From contig JAEKLF010000032.1 of NCBI GenBank assembly GCA_019509985.1, forward strand, positions 160,450 through 224,449: a stretch of DNA of 64,000 bases, given 5' to 3'. The position numbers and the translations under genes were made by a program. How positions within the stretch are numbered: the first letter of the stretch is position 1; every line of letters starts with the position of its first letter. Source of the DNA: Burkholderiales bacterium (GTDB taxonomy: Bacteria; Pseudomonadota; Gammaproteobacteria; Burkholderiales; Burkholderiaceae_C). The notes under the pieces are model-generated. The model made no database searches. It worked only from the letters and a program-made list of their open reading frames with translations, and was not told where the DNA came from. Of the stretch, positions 40,228-49,690 are shown piece after piece.

Positions 40228-40243
40228 CCTGATCTGGATCAGG
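40228..40243 (-). promoter_or_regulatory. FNR/Anr-like palindrome upstream of the chemoreceptor-like gene
   Basis: CCTGATC TG GATCAGG is a perfect 7-base dyad. Its core CTGAT-N4-ATCAG matches the FNR/Anr consensus TTGAT-N4-ATCAA except at the outer bases. It lies 10 bases upstream of the start codon on the minus strand, which would suit repression or, for a longer leader, promoter control by oxygen. It is also compatible with control of the gene in the other direction. Confidence 0.45.
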
Positions 40244-40431
40244 ACCGACGCCTCCCTCGGCAAGCATGCCGGTCCTGCCAGACCCAGGGTTAGCACGGGC
40301 CGTGCCATGCACCTGAATGGCGAGTCGCTGACTGGCGCGCCGCGACGCATCGCGTTACGAAAATCCGCCGGGCGAGAACGACCGATCGACGGGTCGCTCG
40401 CCAGAATCTCGACTCCACCAAGGAGGATTGG

Positions 40432-40857
40432 ATGCGACCGAATCGTCTCTGCCTGTCACTCGCCCTGCTGTTGTCCTGGCCCCTGGCCCACGCTGACGGC
40501 GTGTCCGCCGACAAACTGGCGCAAGCGCTGGGGGTGCCCGGCCTGCAGGTCAAGGCCGTGCCCAAGCGTCGGCCCCAGCAGGTGCAACAAGACTACGCCG
40601 TCACTGATCGCGCGGGCAACGACATCGCCTCGGTGATGCAGGCCCCGCCGGCCAGCTTCTCGGACTGGAAGCAGGTTCCCGGCTTTGAGCCGGTGCCGGG
40701 CCTCGGCCAGGAGGCCTTTGCACGGCCCGAGATCGACCAGCTGTGCGCACGCGGCGCCAACGCTTCGGCCTGCCTGACGCTTATGCCCGGTGCGTTCCCG
40801 GTCAACAAGAAACCTTCGCTGCAACAGCGCAAGGCGGCGCTGCAAACCTTGATCTGA
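40432..40857 (+). CDS. Hypothetical exported protein (141 aa)
   Basis: A strong AAGGAGG site precedes ATG 40432. The signal peptide MRPNRLCLSLALLLSWPLAHA is followed by a small domain with two cysteines (LCARGANASACL), which may form a disulfide. There is no recognised family. It is divergent from the chemoreceptor-like gene with 213 bases between, which hold the FNR-like box and no other gene. Confidence 0.7.
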   Translation: MRPNRLCLSLALLLSWPLAHADGVSADKLAQALGVPGLQVKAVPKRRPQQVQQDYAVTDRAGNDIASVMQAPPASFSDWKQVPGFEPVPGLGQEAFARPEIDQLCARGANASACLTLMPGAFPVNKKPSLQQRKAALQTLI

Positions 40858-40878
40858 CGCGCAGTCGCGCGGGCTGAT

Positions 40879-42030
40879 TCAGGTGCCGCGCAGGCGTGCC
40901 AGCCGCTCGGCGGCCAGCGCCAGCGTGTCGTCGCGCTTCGCAAAGCAGAACCGCACATGCCGCCGCTCCTGCGGCTGCTGGTAGAAGACCGACAGGGGGA
41001 TGGCAGCGACGCCGATTTCGGTGGTCAGCCACTTGGCGAAGTCCAGCTCGGGCAGGTCGGACACGCCGCGGTAGTCAACGGTCTGGAAATAGGTGCCCTC
41101 GCAGGGCAGCAACTTCAATGGCGTGGCCGCGAGCGCGGTGCGGAAAGCGTCGCGCTTGGCCTGGTAGAAGTCGCTCAGGCCCTGCCACGGCGCTGGGTCG
41201 GCGAGGTAGGCGGCCAGCGCATGCTGCGTCGGCGTGTGCACGGTAAACACCGTGTACTGATGCAAACGCCGAAAGGCCGCGCTCAGCGCCGGCGGCGCGG
41301 CAACGAAGCCGACCTTCCAGCCCGTCACGTGGAAGGTCTTGCCGAAGCTGCTGACGAGGAAGCTGCGCGCCGCCAGCCCGGGGTAGCGCGCGACGCTCTC
41401 GTGCGGTGCGCCGTCAAAGACCATGTGCTCGTAGACCTCGTCGCTGATGACGAAGAGGTCATGCAGCTCGGCCAGCCGCTCCAGTTCGCGCAGGTCGTCA
41501 CCGGTGGCGACGCGGCCGCTGGGGTTGTGCGGCGTGTTCAGCACCAGCGCCCGCGTGCGCGGCGTGATGGCGGCGCGCACCGCCGTCCAGTCGATGCGGT
41601 AGTCCTGCGTCATCGGCACGCCCACCGGCACCGCGCCGGCCAGGCGGATGGCCGGGTCGTAGCTGTCGTAGGCCGGCTCGATGATGATGACCTCGTCGCC
41701 CGCGGCCACACAGCAGTGCAGCGCGGTGATGAGGCCCTGCGTGCCGCCGGCGGTGATGGTGATGTCACGGTCGGCGTCGTAGGCCGAGCCGTACAGCGCG
41801 TTCAACTTGGCGGCGATGGCCTGGCGCAGCGCCGGCACACCGGTCATCGGCGGGTATTGGTTGTGCCCGGCCGCCATCGCGTCGGTGACGGCCTGCAACA
41901 AGGCCGGGTCGGCGCCGAAGTCCGGGAAGCCCTGGCCGAGGTTGACGGCGCCATGCTCGGCGGCCAGAGCCGACATGACGGTGAAGATGGTGGTACCGGT
42001 GTGGGGCAGCTTGGTGGGCAGGACGGGCAT
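40879..42030 (-). CDS. Methionine aminotransferase-like PLP enzyme (383 aa)
   Basis: This class I/II aminotransferase has the N-terminal IFTVMSALAAEHGAVNLGQGFPDF typical of YbdL/kynurenine aminotransferase-type enzymes. It also has NTPHNPSG, the SDEVYEH segment, and the PLP lysine in SSFGKTFHVTGWK. It would transfer the amino group of methionine or aromatic amino acids to 2-oxoacids, possibly in methionine salvage. There is no operon partner: the GNAT gene is divergent. Start ATG 42030. Confidence 0.9.
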   Translation of the reverse strand: MPVLPTKLPHTGTTIFTVMSALAAEHGAVNLGQGFPDFGADPALLQAVTDAMAAGHNQYPPMTGVPALRQAIAAKLNALYGSAYDADRDITITAGGTQGLITALHCCVAAGDEVIIIEPAYDSYDPAIRLAGAVPVGVPMTQDYRIDWTAVRAAITPRTRALVLNTPHNPSGRVATGDDLRELERLAELHDLFVISDEVYEHMVFDGAPHESVARYPGLAARSFLVSSFGKTFHVTGWKVGFVAAPPALSAAFRRLHQYTVFTVHTPTQHALAAYLADPAPWQGLSDFYQAKRDAFRTALAATPLKLLPCEGTYFQTVDYRGVSDLPELDFAKWLTTEIGVAAIPLSVFYQQPQERRHVRFCFAKRDDTLALAAERLARLRGT

Positions 42031-42114
42031 GGTGCAGGCATTCTGCGCGAGCGGCCGGTGTCCTTCTGCGCCGCGCGCATATGCTGCCGCGCTCGCCGAC
42101 TACCGCCCTCGACC

Positions 42115-42660
42115 TTGACCACGCCCGACTCGCCCCCGTTCAGTCTTCGCCCTGCCAGGCTCGATGACGCCGCCACGCTCAGCGCGCTGGCGATCCAGGT
42201 CTTCCTGGACACCTACGCCGCCGAGGGCGTGCGCCCCGACCTGGCCCGCGAGGCGCTGCGCGAATACGCCGTGGACGCCTTCGACGCGCGCCTGCGCGAA
42301 CCGGCGCGGCGCTTCGTGCTGGCCGAGCGCGGCACGGGCTTGCTGGGCTTTGCCGAACTGACGCTGACCGACCAGGCCGCGCCCGCCGGCGGCGTGACCG
42401 GGTCCGAGCTGATCCGCCTCTACGTGCAGCCGGCGGCCCAGGGCTCGGGCCTGGGTCGGCAATTGATCCGTGCCGCCGAGACTGTCGCGGCCGAGGCTGG
42501 CCTGCCGGCGCTGTGGCTGACGGCCTGGGACGGCAACCACCGCGCGCTGGCCTTCTATGCCCGCCAGGGCTATGCCGACGTCGGTGCGACGAGCTACAGC
42601 TTCGAGGGCAACCGCTACGGCAATCGCGTGCTGGCGCGCGGTCTCGATCCGAACCGCTGA
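42115..42660 (+). CDS. GNAT-family N-acetyltransferase (181 aa)
   Basis: The sequence FSLRPARLDDAATLSALAIQVFLDTY opens a GNAT domain; ELIRLYVQPAAQGSGLGRQLIRAA is the acetyl-CoA-binding motif A and LTAWDGNHRALAFYARQGYADV motif B. No in-frame ATG precedes the domain, so TTG 42115 is the best start (TTGACCACG), and the very long frame upstream is antisense artefact. The substrate is unknown. Confidence 0.85.
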   Translation: MTTPDSPPFSLRPARLDDAATLSALAIQVFLDTYAAEGVRPDLAREALREYAVDAFDARLREPARRFVLAERGTGLLGFAELTLTDQAAPAGGVTGSELIRLYVQPAAQGSGLGRQLIRAAETVAAEAGLPALWLTAWDGNHRALAFYARQGYADVGATSYSFEGNRYGNRVLARGLDPNR

Positions 42661-42664
42661 GGCC

Positions 42665-43123
42665 TCAGCGGCGCATCCAGCCGCCCCGCAGCACGCGCCG
42701 CGCCGCCAGCGCGATCGGCAGCCCGAACAGGAAGCAGTGCGCCGCAATCGCGGCCGCGTCCGGCCGGGGCGGCCAGGCCGGCGTGTGCAGGGCCGACAGC
42801 GGCAGCACGACGTTGTTCATGCCGAAGTAGACGACGAGGCCATAGACGAGGCCGGCAACGGTCGCGTTGCGCAGCAGCGCGGGCAATTGGCGCGCGGCGA
42901 TGCAGAAGATGGCCGCCCAGATCAGCGCGATGGCGTAGTGCAGGGCCACGCCGAGCGCGAACGTCGCCGGCCCGCCGCTCAAGGCCGCCTCGCGGCCGAT
43001 GAGGCCAGCGGCGACGCCCTGGAAGACGCGCAGCTTCATGCCGTAGTAGCTCAGCGCAAAGATCAGGTCGCCCGTGCCGGCCAGCAGGCCGCCCCAGACG
43101 ATGGCGCGTGTCAGCGGCTTCAT
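42665..43123 (-). CDS. YagU-like (DUF1440-type) membrane protein (152 aa)
   Basis: Four helices (about 5-25, 50-75, 85-105, 125-145) and the conserved GLLAGTGDLIFAL and FGMNNVVLPLSAL segments place it near the YagU/DUF1440 family of small inner-membrane proteins, of unknown function. ATG 43123 overlaps the stop of the upstream VOC gene (ATGA), so the two are coupled. Confidence 0.75.
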   Translation of the reverse strand: MKPLTRAIVWGGLLAGTGDLIFALSYYGMKLRVFQGVAAGLIGREAALSGGPATFALGVALHYAIALIWAAIFCIAARQLPALLRNATVAGLVYGLVVYFGMNNVVLPLSALHTPAWPPRPDAAAIAAHCFLFGLPIALAARRVLRGGWMRR

Positions 43124-43533
43124 GGCAGGGCTCCCGGCGGACCTTTGAGTTCGACGACGTTGCCCTCCGGGTCGCTCAGGTAGATGGACGGTCCCTCGCC
43201 TTCGGCGCCGTAGCGGCTCTCGGTCTTGCCGGCATCGACGCCGTGCGATGCCAGGTGGGCGTGAATCTCCTCCGCGTTGAAGGGCTCGACGCGCAGGCAG
43301 AAGTGATCCAGGTTGCGGCCTTCCACGCCCGGTGCCGCGCCGCCCATGCGGCCGAGCTTGCCGCTCACGGGCACGAGGTCGATCAGCGAGCGGCCGGCGC
43401 GCAGCTGCACGAGGCCGATCTCGTCCTGGCGGCGCTCGACGCGGCAGCCGAGCACGTCGACATAGAAGCGCAGCATCGCGTCGAGGTCGACGACGCGCAG
43501 CACGAGGTGGTCCAGGCCTTGCAGGTTCAGCAT
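43120..43533 (-). CDS. VOC-family (glyoxalase/bleomycin resistance-like) protein (137 aa)
   Basis: Two beta-alpha-beta-beta-beta repeats are seen. The first begins LDHLVLRVVDLDAMLRFYVDVLGC, the second LDHFCLRVEPF, with metal-ligand candidates H9, H78 and E127 (SDPEGNVVELKGP). Fosfomycin or dioxygenase-like members share this layout; the substrate is not predictable. It is coupled to the membrane protein downstream. The 148-base spacer to the divergent ECF sigma gene holds no other gene. Confidence 0.88.
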   Translation of the reverse strand: MLNLQGLDHLVLRVVDLDAMLRFYVDVLGCRVERRQDEIGLVQLRAGRSLIDLVPVSGKLGRMGGAAPGVEGRNLDHFCLRVEPFNAEEIHAHLASHGVDAGKTESRYGAEGEGPSIYLSDPEGNVVELKGPPGALP

Positions 43534-43681
43534 GCGGGTGTTGCGAGAGGTGGTGCGGGTGGAGGCGCGAGCATGCCGCCATGCCGCGCCCGTGCCGGAA
43601 GTGATGACGGGTTTGTCCCGAGTAACGAGAACGGGTCGCCGCGCTCAATAGAGGCATGCAAGTCCTGCAGGCCCTTCCCCT

Positions 43682-44302
43682 ATGTTGCCCGACATGAGCT
43701 GGCTGACCCGCCTCGGCTTCGTCGCCCCCGCGGCGTCGGCTCGGGCCGATGAAGCGACGCTGCTGGCGCGCCTGGCCGCCGGTGACGCCGACGCGCTGGC
43801 GCTGCTGTACCGGCGCGAGAGCGGCTCGGTCTACCGCTATGCGCTGGCGCTGGGCGGCGACGAAGCCGCCGCGCTGGACGCCGTGCAGGAGGCCTTCGCT
43901 CAGCTGCTGCGCGGGCCACAGTCCTACCAGGCGGGGCGCGGCTCGCTGGGCGCCTATCTGGCCGGCATGGCCCGGCATCAACTGCTCAACCACTGGCGCG
44001 ACGCGCGCCGCCATGTGCCGCTGGACGCGCTGGACGACTCGCTCGACGACGACGAAACCGCCGAGCCGGTGCCGGCCAGCGACGCCCGCCTCAGCCGCAC
44101 ACAACAGCAGGACAGCCTCTGGGCCGCCATCCGCCGCCTGAGCTGGCCGCAGCGCGAGGCCCTGGTGCTGGTGGACCTGCAGGAGCGCAGCTACGACGAC
44201 GCCGCCGCCATTGCCGGCGTCAGCGTGGACGTGCTGCGCACCCGCCTGCACCGCGCCCGCCAGCGCCTGGCCGCCCTGCTGGCTGTGGGAGAACGCTCAT
44301 GA
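43682..44302 (+). CDS. ECF-type RNA polymerase sigma factor (206 aa)
   Basis: Region 2 is LLYRRESGSVYRYALALGGDEAAALDAVQEAF with the typical DAVQEAF core and YLAGMARHQLLNHWRD; region 4 is RLSWPQREALVLVDLQERSYDDAAAIAGVSVDVLRTRLHRAR. A long acidic linker (DALDDSLDDDETAE) separates them. ATG 43682 or 43694 could start it. The gene overlaps the next one by 4 bases, and the three genes to 46012 look like one transcript. Confidence 0.93.
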   Translation: MLPDMSWLTRLGFVAPAASARADEATLLARLAAGDADALALLYRRESGSVYRYALALGGDEAAALDAVQEAFAQLLRGPQSYQAGRGSLGAYLAGMARHQLLNHWRDARRHVPLDALDDSLDDDETAEPVPASDARLSRTQQQDSLWAAIRRLSWPQREALVLVDLQERSYDDAAAIAGVSVDVLRTRLHRARQRLAALLAVGERS

Positions 44303-44805
44303 ACATCGACGACACACCCGACTGGCTCAAGCCCGCCCGCGCCGAGCTGGCACGACTCCAACCCGACGCCGAACAGGACGCCGAGCTGCTGGCCCGCCTG
44401 ACGCGCCAACTGCAGGCCCGGCAAGCGCGGCGCGCGTCGGCCGACGACCTCGCCCGGCCGCACTGGCTGCGCCGCCTGGCCTGGGGTGCCGGTGGGCTGG
44501 GCGCCACGGCGGCGGCGCTGCTGTGCGCCGTGCTGCTGCTGGACCCACCCGGCAGCCTCAACAGCGCCCAGGCCGCGCCGGCCACGGGCAGCGGCTTCAT
44601 CCCGCTGGTGCCCGAGGGCGAATTCCGCGCGGCGCTGGCGGCCGAGCGCAGCGCCGCCGTCTGGCTGCAACCCACCGAGCTGCCGCGTGAGCGGCTGGCG
44701 CTGCTGGGCCTGCCGTTCGACGCCGCACGCGCCGACGAGCCCGTGCATGCCGAGCTGATGCTGAACCCGAGCGGCCAGGTGCTGGCCGTGCGCATCCTGA
44801 ACTGA
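44299..44805 (+). CDS. Probable anti-sigma factor, single membrane helix (168 aa)
   Basis: The N-terminal about 60 residues are helical and charged, then WGAGGLGATAAALLCAVLLLDPP is the membrane helix and the rest is periplasmic. Its position directly behind an ECF sigma gene, with an ATGA overlap, gives the function. No zinc-binding HxxxCxxC motif is present, so it is not a ZAS-type redox anti-sigma. Confidence 0.75.
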   Translation: MNIDDTPDWLKPARAELARLQPDAEQDAELLARLTRQLQARQARRASADDLARPHWLRRLAWGAGGLGATAAALLCAVLLLDPPGSLNSAQAAPATGSGFIPLVPEGEFRAALAAERSAAVWLQPTELPRERLALLGLPFDAARADEPVHAELMLNPSGQVLAVRILN

Positions 44806-44827
44806 TGTCGTCGATGGAGACCCGATC

Positions 44828-46012
44828 ATGAAGAAGCCCCTGATGAGCTTGACGCTGTGCGCGCTGGCGGCCTCGTCGGCCTGTGCGCTGGAGGCCGATA
44901 CCCTGCAACGAGACATCGAGCGAGACGCCCAGCGCCAGGTGCAACGCGACATGCAGGTCCAGCTGAACCGGATGCCCATCGAGCTGCCGATGCAGCTGGC
45001 ATTGGGCGACCAGGCGCTGGCCTTTGCTGGCCGGGAGCTGGAGGGCGAGCGTGTCGTCAAGGGCGCGCCCTATTGCGCGACGGCCGTGCACGAAAACATC
45101 CAGACGCTGGGCGACGGCAACCGCATCGTGCGCAAGCAGCAGAGCCAGCTCTGCCGCGACGGCGAAGGCCGCACGCGCCGCGAGGTGCAGCGCGATGGCC
45201 GCCCCAAGGTCATCTACCTGAACGACCCGGTGGCCAAGGAAAGCTGGGTGCTCTACCCGGACCAGAAGCGCGCGCAGCGGCTGCGCGGCAACCTGTGGAT
45301 GCAGGGCGGCGACTCCGCCGCGCAAGCCGCCTGGCAGGCCTCGATGCAGGACTGGGGCGAGCGCATGAAGGAACAGGCCGGGCGCTGGAAGGAATGGGCG
45401 GCCGGGGTGGCCGAGCGCGCGCGCAGCGTGGACGCCGAGCGCGTGCGTGCCCGGGCGATGGCCGGCGAGCCAGGCATCGTCATCGAACAGGAACTGGTGA
45501 TGCCGCCCGCGACCGGCGCGAGTGCGCCCGAGCGCCGCCGCGAGCTGCGCGTCATCCGCGCCAGCGAACTGCCGCCACTGCCGGCACTGCCTTCGCCACC
45601 CGCGCCGCTGGCCGCCCCCGCGCCCCTGGCCATCCCGGTGCCGCCCATGCCACCGCTGATGCTGCATGGCCCGGTCCTGCCGCGCGAAGGCGGCACGACG
45701 ACGGTGCTCGCACCGAAGGAGATCGACGGCGTCAAGGTCAACGGCGAGCGCACGACCTGGACGATCGAGGCCGGCAAGATCGGCAACGAGAAACCCATCG
45801 TCATCAGCCGTGAGGTCTGGCGCAGCCCCGAGCTGATGCTGACCGTGCAGAGCCGCGACACCGACCCGCGCTCGGGCGAACAGAACTACCGGCTGGAGAA
45901 GATCAGGCGCGGCGAGCCCGACGCGGCGCTGATGAAGCCGCCGGCGGACTTCAGCGAGAGCCCGCGGCGCAGCGCCAAGCCGGCGGCAAGCGCGCCGACG
46001 AAAGGTGCCTGA
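44828..46012 (+). CDS. Exported hypothetical protein of the sigma operon (394 aa)
   Basis: The signal peptide MKKPLMSLTLCALAASSACA precedes a long charged region with amphipathic helices (RDAQRQVQRDMQ, and 175-215 WGERMKEQAGRWKEW), a proline-rich hinge (PPLPALPSPPAPLAAPAP) and a C-terminal domain with ERTTWTIEAGKIGNEKPIVIS. It is likely a periplasmic protein controlled by the ECF factor encoded upstream, perhaps its signal sensor or envelope target. No family is recognised. Its stop codon abuts the convergent metH gene stop without a gap. Confidence 0.7.
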   Translation: MKKPLMSLTLCALAASSACALEADTLQRDIERDAQRQVQRDMQVQLNRMPIELPMQLALGDQALAFAGRELEGERVVKGAPYCATAVHENIQTLGDGNRIVRKQQSQLCRDGEGRTRREVQRDGRPKVIYLNDPVAKESWVLYPDQKRAQRLRGNLWMQGGDSAAQAAWQASMQDWGERMKEQAGRWKEWAAGVAERARSVDAERVRARAMAGEPGIVIEQELVMPPATGASAPERRRELRVIRASELPPLPALPSPPAPLAAPAPLAIPVPPMPPLMLHGPVLPREGGTTTVLAPKEIDGVKVNGERTTWTIEAGKIGNEKPIVISREVWRSPELMLTVQSRDTDPRSGEQNYRLEKIRRGEPDAALMKPPADFSESPRRSAKPAASAPTKGA

Positions 46013-47062
46013 TCAAGCCGCCAGCATCTCGCTGAAGAACCTGTCGCCGCTGACGCGCGGCTTGTAGGCCGACACGGCCTTGGCGATGGCCGCGATGTGG
46101 TCGGGCGTCGTGCCGCAGCAGCCGCCGGCGATGTTCAGGAAGCCGGCCTTGGCGAACTCGCCCACCAGCCGCGCCGTCACGTCGGGCGTCTCGTCGAAGC
46201 CGGTGTCGCTCATCGGGTTGGGCAGGCCGGCGTTGGGGTAGCAGCTCACGGCCACGTCGCCCGCCACCTTGGACAGCTCCTCGATGTAGGGCCGCATCAG
46301 CGTGGCACCCAACGCGCAGTTCAAACCGATGGCGATGGGCCGCGCATGGCGCACCGAGTGCCAGAAGGCGGTGACGGTCTGGCCGGACAGGATGCGGCCG
46401 GACGCGTCCGTCACGGTGCCCGAGATGATGACGGGCAGGCGCTCGCCGGTGTCTTCCATCAGCTCGTCCAGCGCAAAGATGGCGGCCTTGGCGTTCAGCG
46501 TGTCGAAGATGGTCTCGACGAGGAAGAGGTCGCAGCCGCCTTCCAGCAGGCCCTTGGCCTGCTCGTAGTAGGCGGCGCGCAGCGTGTCGAAGTCGACATT
46601 GCGGGCGCCGGGGTCGTTCACGTCGGGGCTGATGGACGCGGTGCGGGGCGTGGGGCCGAGGGCGCCAGCGACGTAGCGCGGCTTGTCGGGCGTGCTGTAT
46701 TTGTCGCAGGCGGCGCGGGCGATCCTGGCGGCCTCGACGTTCATCTCGTAGGCCAGGCCGGCGAGGTCGTAGTCCTCCTGGGCGACGGAGGTGGCGCCGA
46801 AGGTGTTGGTCTCGATGAGGTCCGCGCCGGCGGCGAGGTATTGCTCGTGGATCTCGCTGAGCACGTCGGGCCGCGTGAACATCAGCATCTCGTTGTTGCC
46901 CTTCAAGTCCTTGTGATGGTCCTTGAAGCGCTCGCCGCGGTAGTCGGCCTCGGTGAGCTTGTAGCGCTGGATCATGGTGCCCATCGCGCCGTCGAGCACG
47001 GCGATGCGTTGCTGGAGCAGGGCCGGCAGGCCTTGGGCGCGGGTGTAGGCGATGGACTTCAT
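46013..47062 (-). CDS. metH: Methionine synthase, N-terminal homocysteine-binding module (349 aa)
   Basis: This is the other half of MetH: a homocysteine S-methyltransferase barrel. It opens with [13 protein letters not shown], continues with [16 protein letters not shown] and GLNCALGA, and has the zinc site completed by [12 protein letters not shown] near the end (the two adjacent cysteines plus the Cys in GLNC). It accepts the methyl group from methylcobalamin on the second polypeptide encoded at 13904-16612. ATG 47062 is at the family start; the longer frame adds an unrelated arginine-rich leader. It lies 46 bases downstream of a hydrolase gene on the same strand and shows no riboswitch of its own. 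Confidence 0.95.
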   Translation of the reverse strand: MKSIAYTRAQGLPALLQQRIAVLDGAMGTMIQRYKLTEADYRGERFKDHHKDLKGNNEMLMFTRPDVLSEIHEQYLAAGADLIETNTFGATSVAQEDYDLAGLAYEMNVEAARIARAACDKYSTPDKPRYVAGALGPTPRTASISPDVNDPGARNVDFDTLRAAYYEQAKGLLEGGCDLFLVETIFDTLNAKAAIFALDELMEDTGERLPVIISGTVTDASGRILSGQTVTAFWHSVRHARPIAIGLNCALGATLMRPYIEELSKVAGDVAVSCYPNAGLPNPMSDTGFDETPDVTARLVGEFAKAGFLNIAGGCCGTTPDHIAAIAKAVSAYKPRVSGDRFFSEMLAA

Positions 47063-47108
47063 GGCGCCATTTTCGCAGCCTGGAGAAAGCCGCACCGGCT
47101 CGGGCACA

Positions 47109-47999
47109 TCAGGCGCCGCTGCCGAAGAACTCGGCCGCCTCGGCCAGCACCTCGTCGGGCGCCTCCTCGGCGATGTAGTGGCCGCTGTCAACGGCGCGGC
47201 CGCTGACGTCGATGGCTGCGGCCTGCCAGAGCTTCAGCGGCTCGAAGCAGCGGCCGACGACACCGCTCGCGCCCCACAGCACGCGCAGCGGCTGAGTGAC
47301 GCGCCGGCCCGCGGCGCGGTCGGCGCGGTCGTGCTCGAGGTCGATGCCGGCGCTGGTGCGGTAGTCGGCGCAGACGGCGGCGGCCGTGCCAGGGCGGGCC
47401 ATGCAGCGCTCGTACTCGGCCCAGGCCTCGGGCGCGAAGAAGCTGCCGCCGCGCCGGCCCATGCCGTCGCGCAGGTAGGCGATCGGATCGGCCTCGATGA
47501 GGCGCTTGGGCAGCGGCGCCGGCTGGATCAGGAAGAACCAGTGCCAGTAGGCCCGCGCGAAGGCCTCGGTCGTGCCCTCGTACATGGCCAGCGTCGGCGC
47601 GATGTCCAGCAGCATCAGCCGCGCGACCGCCTGCGGGTGGTCCAGCGCCAGCCGGTGCGCGACGCGCGCGCCGCGGTCGTGGGCCAGCACGCCGAAGCGT
47701 TCATGGCCCAGCGACCGCATCAGCGCGACGGCGTCCAGCGCCATCTCGCGCTTGGCGTAGGCCGCGCTGCCCTCGCCGGCTGGCGGGCGGTCACTGTCGC
47801 CATAGCCGCGCAGGTCCATCAGCACGACGCGGTGCGTGCGCGCCAGCACCGGCGCCACGCGGTGCCACATGGCCATCGTCTGCGGATGGCCGTGCAGCAG
47901 CAGCAAGGGCGGCTGGCCGCCGTCCGGCGGGCCGCCGTGGCGGGCAAACAGCGCGACGCCATCACGTTGAACACCGCAGGATTCAAAGCCGGTCCACAT
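47109..47999 (-). CDS. Haloacetate dehalogenase-like alpha/beta hydrolase (296 aa)
   Basis: The nucleophile aspartate is in [18 protein letters not shown], with the arginines expected for fluoroacetate carboxylate binding. [11 protein letters not shown] forms the oxyanion side. [12 protein letters not shown] carries the His-Trp halide pocket of fluoroacetate dehalogenase, and the late HYIAEEAP has the catalytic histidine. The enzyme would hydrolyse fluoro- or chloroacetate, but epoxide hydrolases are close relatives. ATG 47999 is used. It may be cotranscribed with metH part 1 downstream, an odd pairing. Confidence 0.8.
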   Translation of the reverse strand: MWTGFESCGVQRDGVALFARHGGPPDGGQPPLLLLHGHPQTMAMWHRVAPVLARTHRVVLMDLRGYGDSDRPPAGEGSAAYAKREMALDAVALMRSLGHERFGVLAHDRGARVAHRLALDHPQAVARLMLLDIAPTLAMYEGTTEAFARAYWHWFFLIQPAPLPKRLIEADPIAYLRDGMGRRGGSFFAPEAWAEYERCMARPGTAAAVCADYRTSAGIDLEHDRADRAAGRRVTQPLRVLWGASGVVGRCFEPLKLWQAAAIDVSGRAVDSGHYIAEEAPDEVLAEAAEFFGSGA

Positions 48000-48106
48000 C
48001 GCGCCATTGTGATTTGCGGGGCGGGCTGGCTGTATAACATTCAGTTATGGATGATGCGTGCCGCCGGGCTTGCCGCATCGCCAAGCGCTTCAAACAATCG
48101 GCAGCC

Positions 48107-49690
48107 ATGAACCTCCTTTCCCACCTCCTGCTGTCCTGCCTGCTGCTGGGCAGCGCGTCCGCCGCTCTGGCCCAGGGCAAGCCGCTGGTCTATTGCGCCG
48201 ACGCCAGCCCCGAGGGCTTCGACCCCGGCCTGTGGGACAGCGCCAGCACCAACATCGTCAGCGCTCAGATGTTCGACGGGCTGCTGGGCTTCAAGCGGCC
48301 GACGACGGAGCTCATGCCCAAGCTGGCCACGAGCTGGGAGATCTCGCCTGACGCGAAGAGCTTCACCTTCAAGCTGCGCACTGGCGTGAAGTTCCACAGC
48401 ACGCCCTGGTTCAAGCCCACGCGCGAGTTCAACGCCGACGACGTGGTGTTCACGTTCAGCCGCTTCATCGACCCGAACCACCCCTTCAACAAGGCCTTCC
48501 CGGCCAACTTCATCTATCCGCAGAACCTGGGGCTGGCCAAGCTCATCGACGGCATCGACAAGGTCGACGAGCACACGGTGCGCTTCCGCCTCAAAGCCCC
48601 CAACGTCACCTTCGTCGCCAACTTCGCGTTCGCCTGGGCCGGCATCCAGTCGGCCGAGTACGCCGCGCAGCTGCTGAAGGAGGGCAAGGCCAGCCAGATC
48701 AATGTACTGCCAGTGGGCGCCGGCCCTTTCATGTTCAAGAGCTACGCCAAGGACGACGTGCTGCGCATGACGGCCAACCCCGACTACTGGGGCGGCAAGC
48801 AGCCCACGCACAACCTCGTCTTCAGCATCAGCCGCGAGCCCAATGTGCGCGTGCAGAAGATCGCCGCCGGCGAATGCCATGTGACGGCGGCGCTGCGCGA
48901 CGTGGATGTGGCCACGCTGGCCGGCAACGCGAACGTCAGCATCGAGAAAATCCAGGCGCTGAACATCTCCTACCTGAGCTTCAACCTGAAGAAACCGCCC
49001 ACCGACAAGCGCGAGGTGCGCGAGGCGCTAGACATCGCCATCGACCGCGACGCCATCTTCAAGGCGCTGTTCCCGCGCGGCGATGCGATGCAGGCCGTCA
49101 GCGCCTTCCCGCCCGCGGTGCCCGGCTACAACAAGAAGCTGAAGAACGAGTTCGACCCGGCCAAGGCCAAGGCCCTGCTGGCCAAGGCCGGCTTTCCGAA
49201 CGGCTTCGAGATCGACCTGTGGGCCCTGCCCGTGCAACGGCCCACCAACCCGAATGGCCAGCTGATGGCCCAGCTCATCCAGCAGGACTGGGCCAGGATC
49301 GGCGTCAAGGCCAGCATCAAGACCTTCGAGTGGGGCGAATACCTCAAGCGCGCCAACAACGGCGAGCACAACGTCTACATGAGCGGCTGGAGCGGCGAGA
49401 CCGGTGACGCCGACGACTTCCTGACGCCCAACCTGAGCTGCGCGGCCAACAAGAGCGGCGTCAAATTCTGCAACGCCGAATTCGAGAAACTCATCGACGA
49501 AGCCCGCGCCACGCCCGACCAGAAGAAGCGCATCGCGCTGTACGAGAAGGCGCAGGAGATCTTCAAGCACGAGCGGCCGTGGATCACGATGGCGCACTCC
49601 ACCGTCTACATCCCGATCCGCAAGGACGTGGTCGGGTTCAAGATGGCGCCCAATGGCTCCGTCGACTTCGAGGGCGTCTACAGGAAATGA
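48107..49690 (+). CDS. Peptide ABC transporter substrate-binding protein, DppA-like (527 aa)
   Basis: After the signal peptide MNLLSHLLLSCLLLGSASAALAQ comes an SBP family 5 protein with YCADASPEGFDPGLWDSAS, RTGVKFHSTPWF and NPDYWGG, close to dipeptide-binding DppA. No permease or ATPase is adjacent, so it must share a transporter. Upstream (48033-48048) TATAAC overlaps an ATAAC-N5-GTTAT dyad, a possible promoter/operator. The gene is followed by a LysR regulator whose start overlaps its stop, and then by a D-Ala-D-Ala dipeptidase gene. This suggests uptake and use of cell-wall dipeptides. Confidence 0.88.
   Translation: MNLLSHLLLSCLLLGSASAALAQGKPLVYCADASPEGFDPGLWDSASTNIVSAQMFDGLLGFKRPTTELMPKLATSWEISPDAKSFTFKLRTGVKFHSTPWFKPTREFNADDVVFTFSRFIDPNHPFNKAFPANFIYPQNLGLAKLIDGIDKVDEHTVRFRLKAPNVTFVANFAFAWAGIQSAEYAAQLLKEGKASQINVLPVGAGPFMFKSYAKDDVLRMTANPDYWGGKQPTHNLVFSISREPNVRVQKIAAGECHVTAALRDVDVATLAGNANVSIEKIQALNISYLSFNLKKPPTDKREVREALDIAIDRDAIFKALFPRGDAMQAVSAFPPAVPGYNKKLKNEFDPAKAKALLAKAGFPNGFEIDLWALPVQRPTNPNGQLMAQLIQQDWARIGVKASIKTFEWGEYLKRANNGEHNVYMSGWSGETGDADDFLTPNLSCAANKSGVKFCNAEFEKLIDEARATPDQKKRIALYEKAQEIFKHERPWITMAHSTVYIPIRKDVVGFKMAPNGSVDFEGVYRK

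Noticed and set aside
47063..47108. Second SAH or B12 riboswitch before metH part 1
   Set aside because: The spacer is only 46 bases and contains none of the conserved core words.
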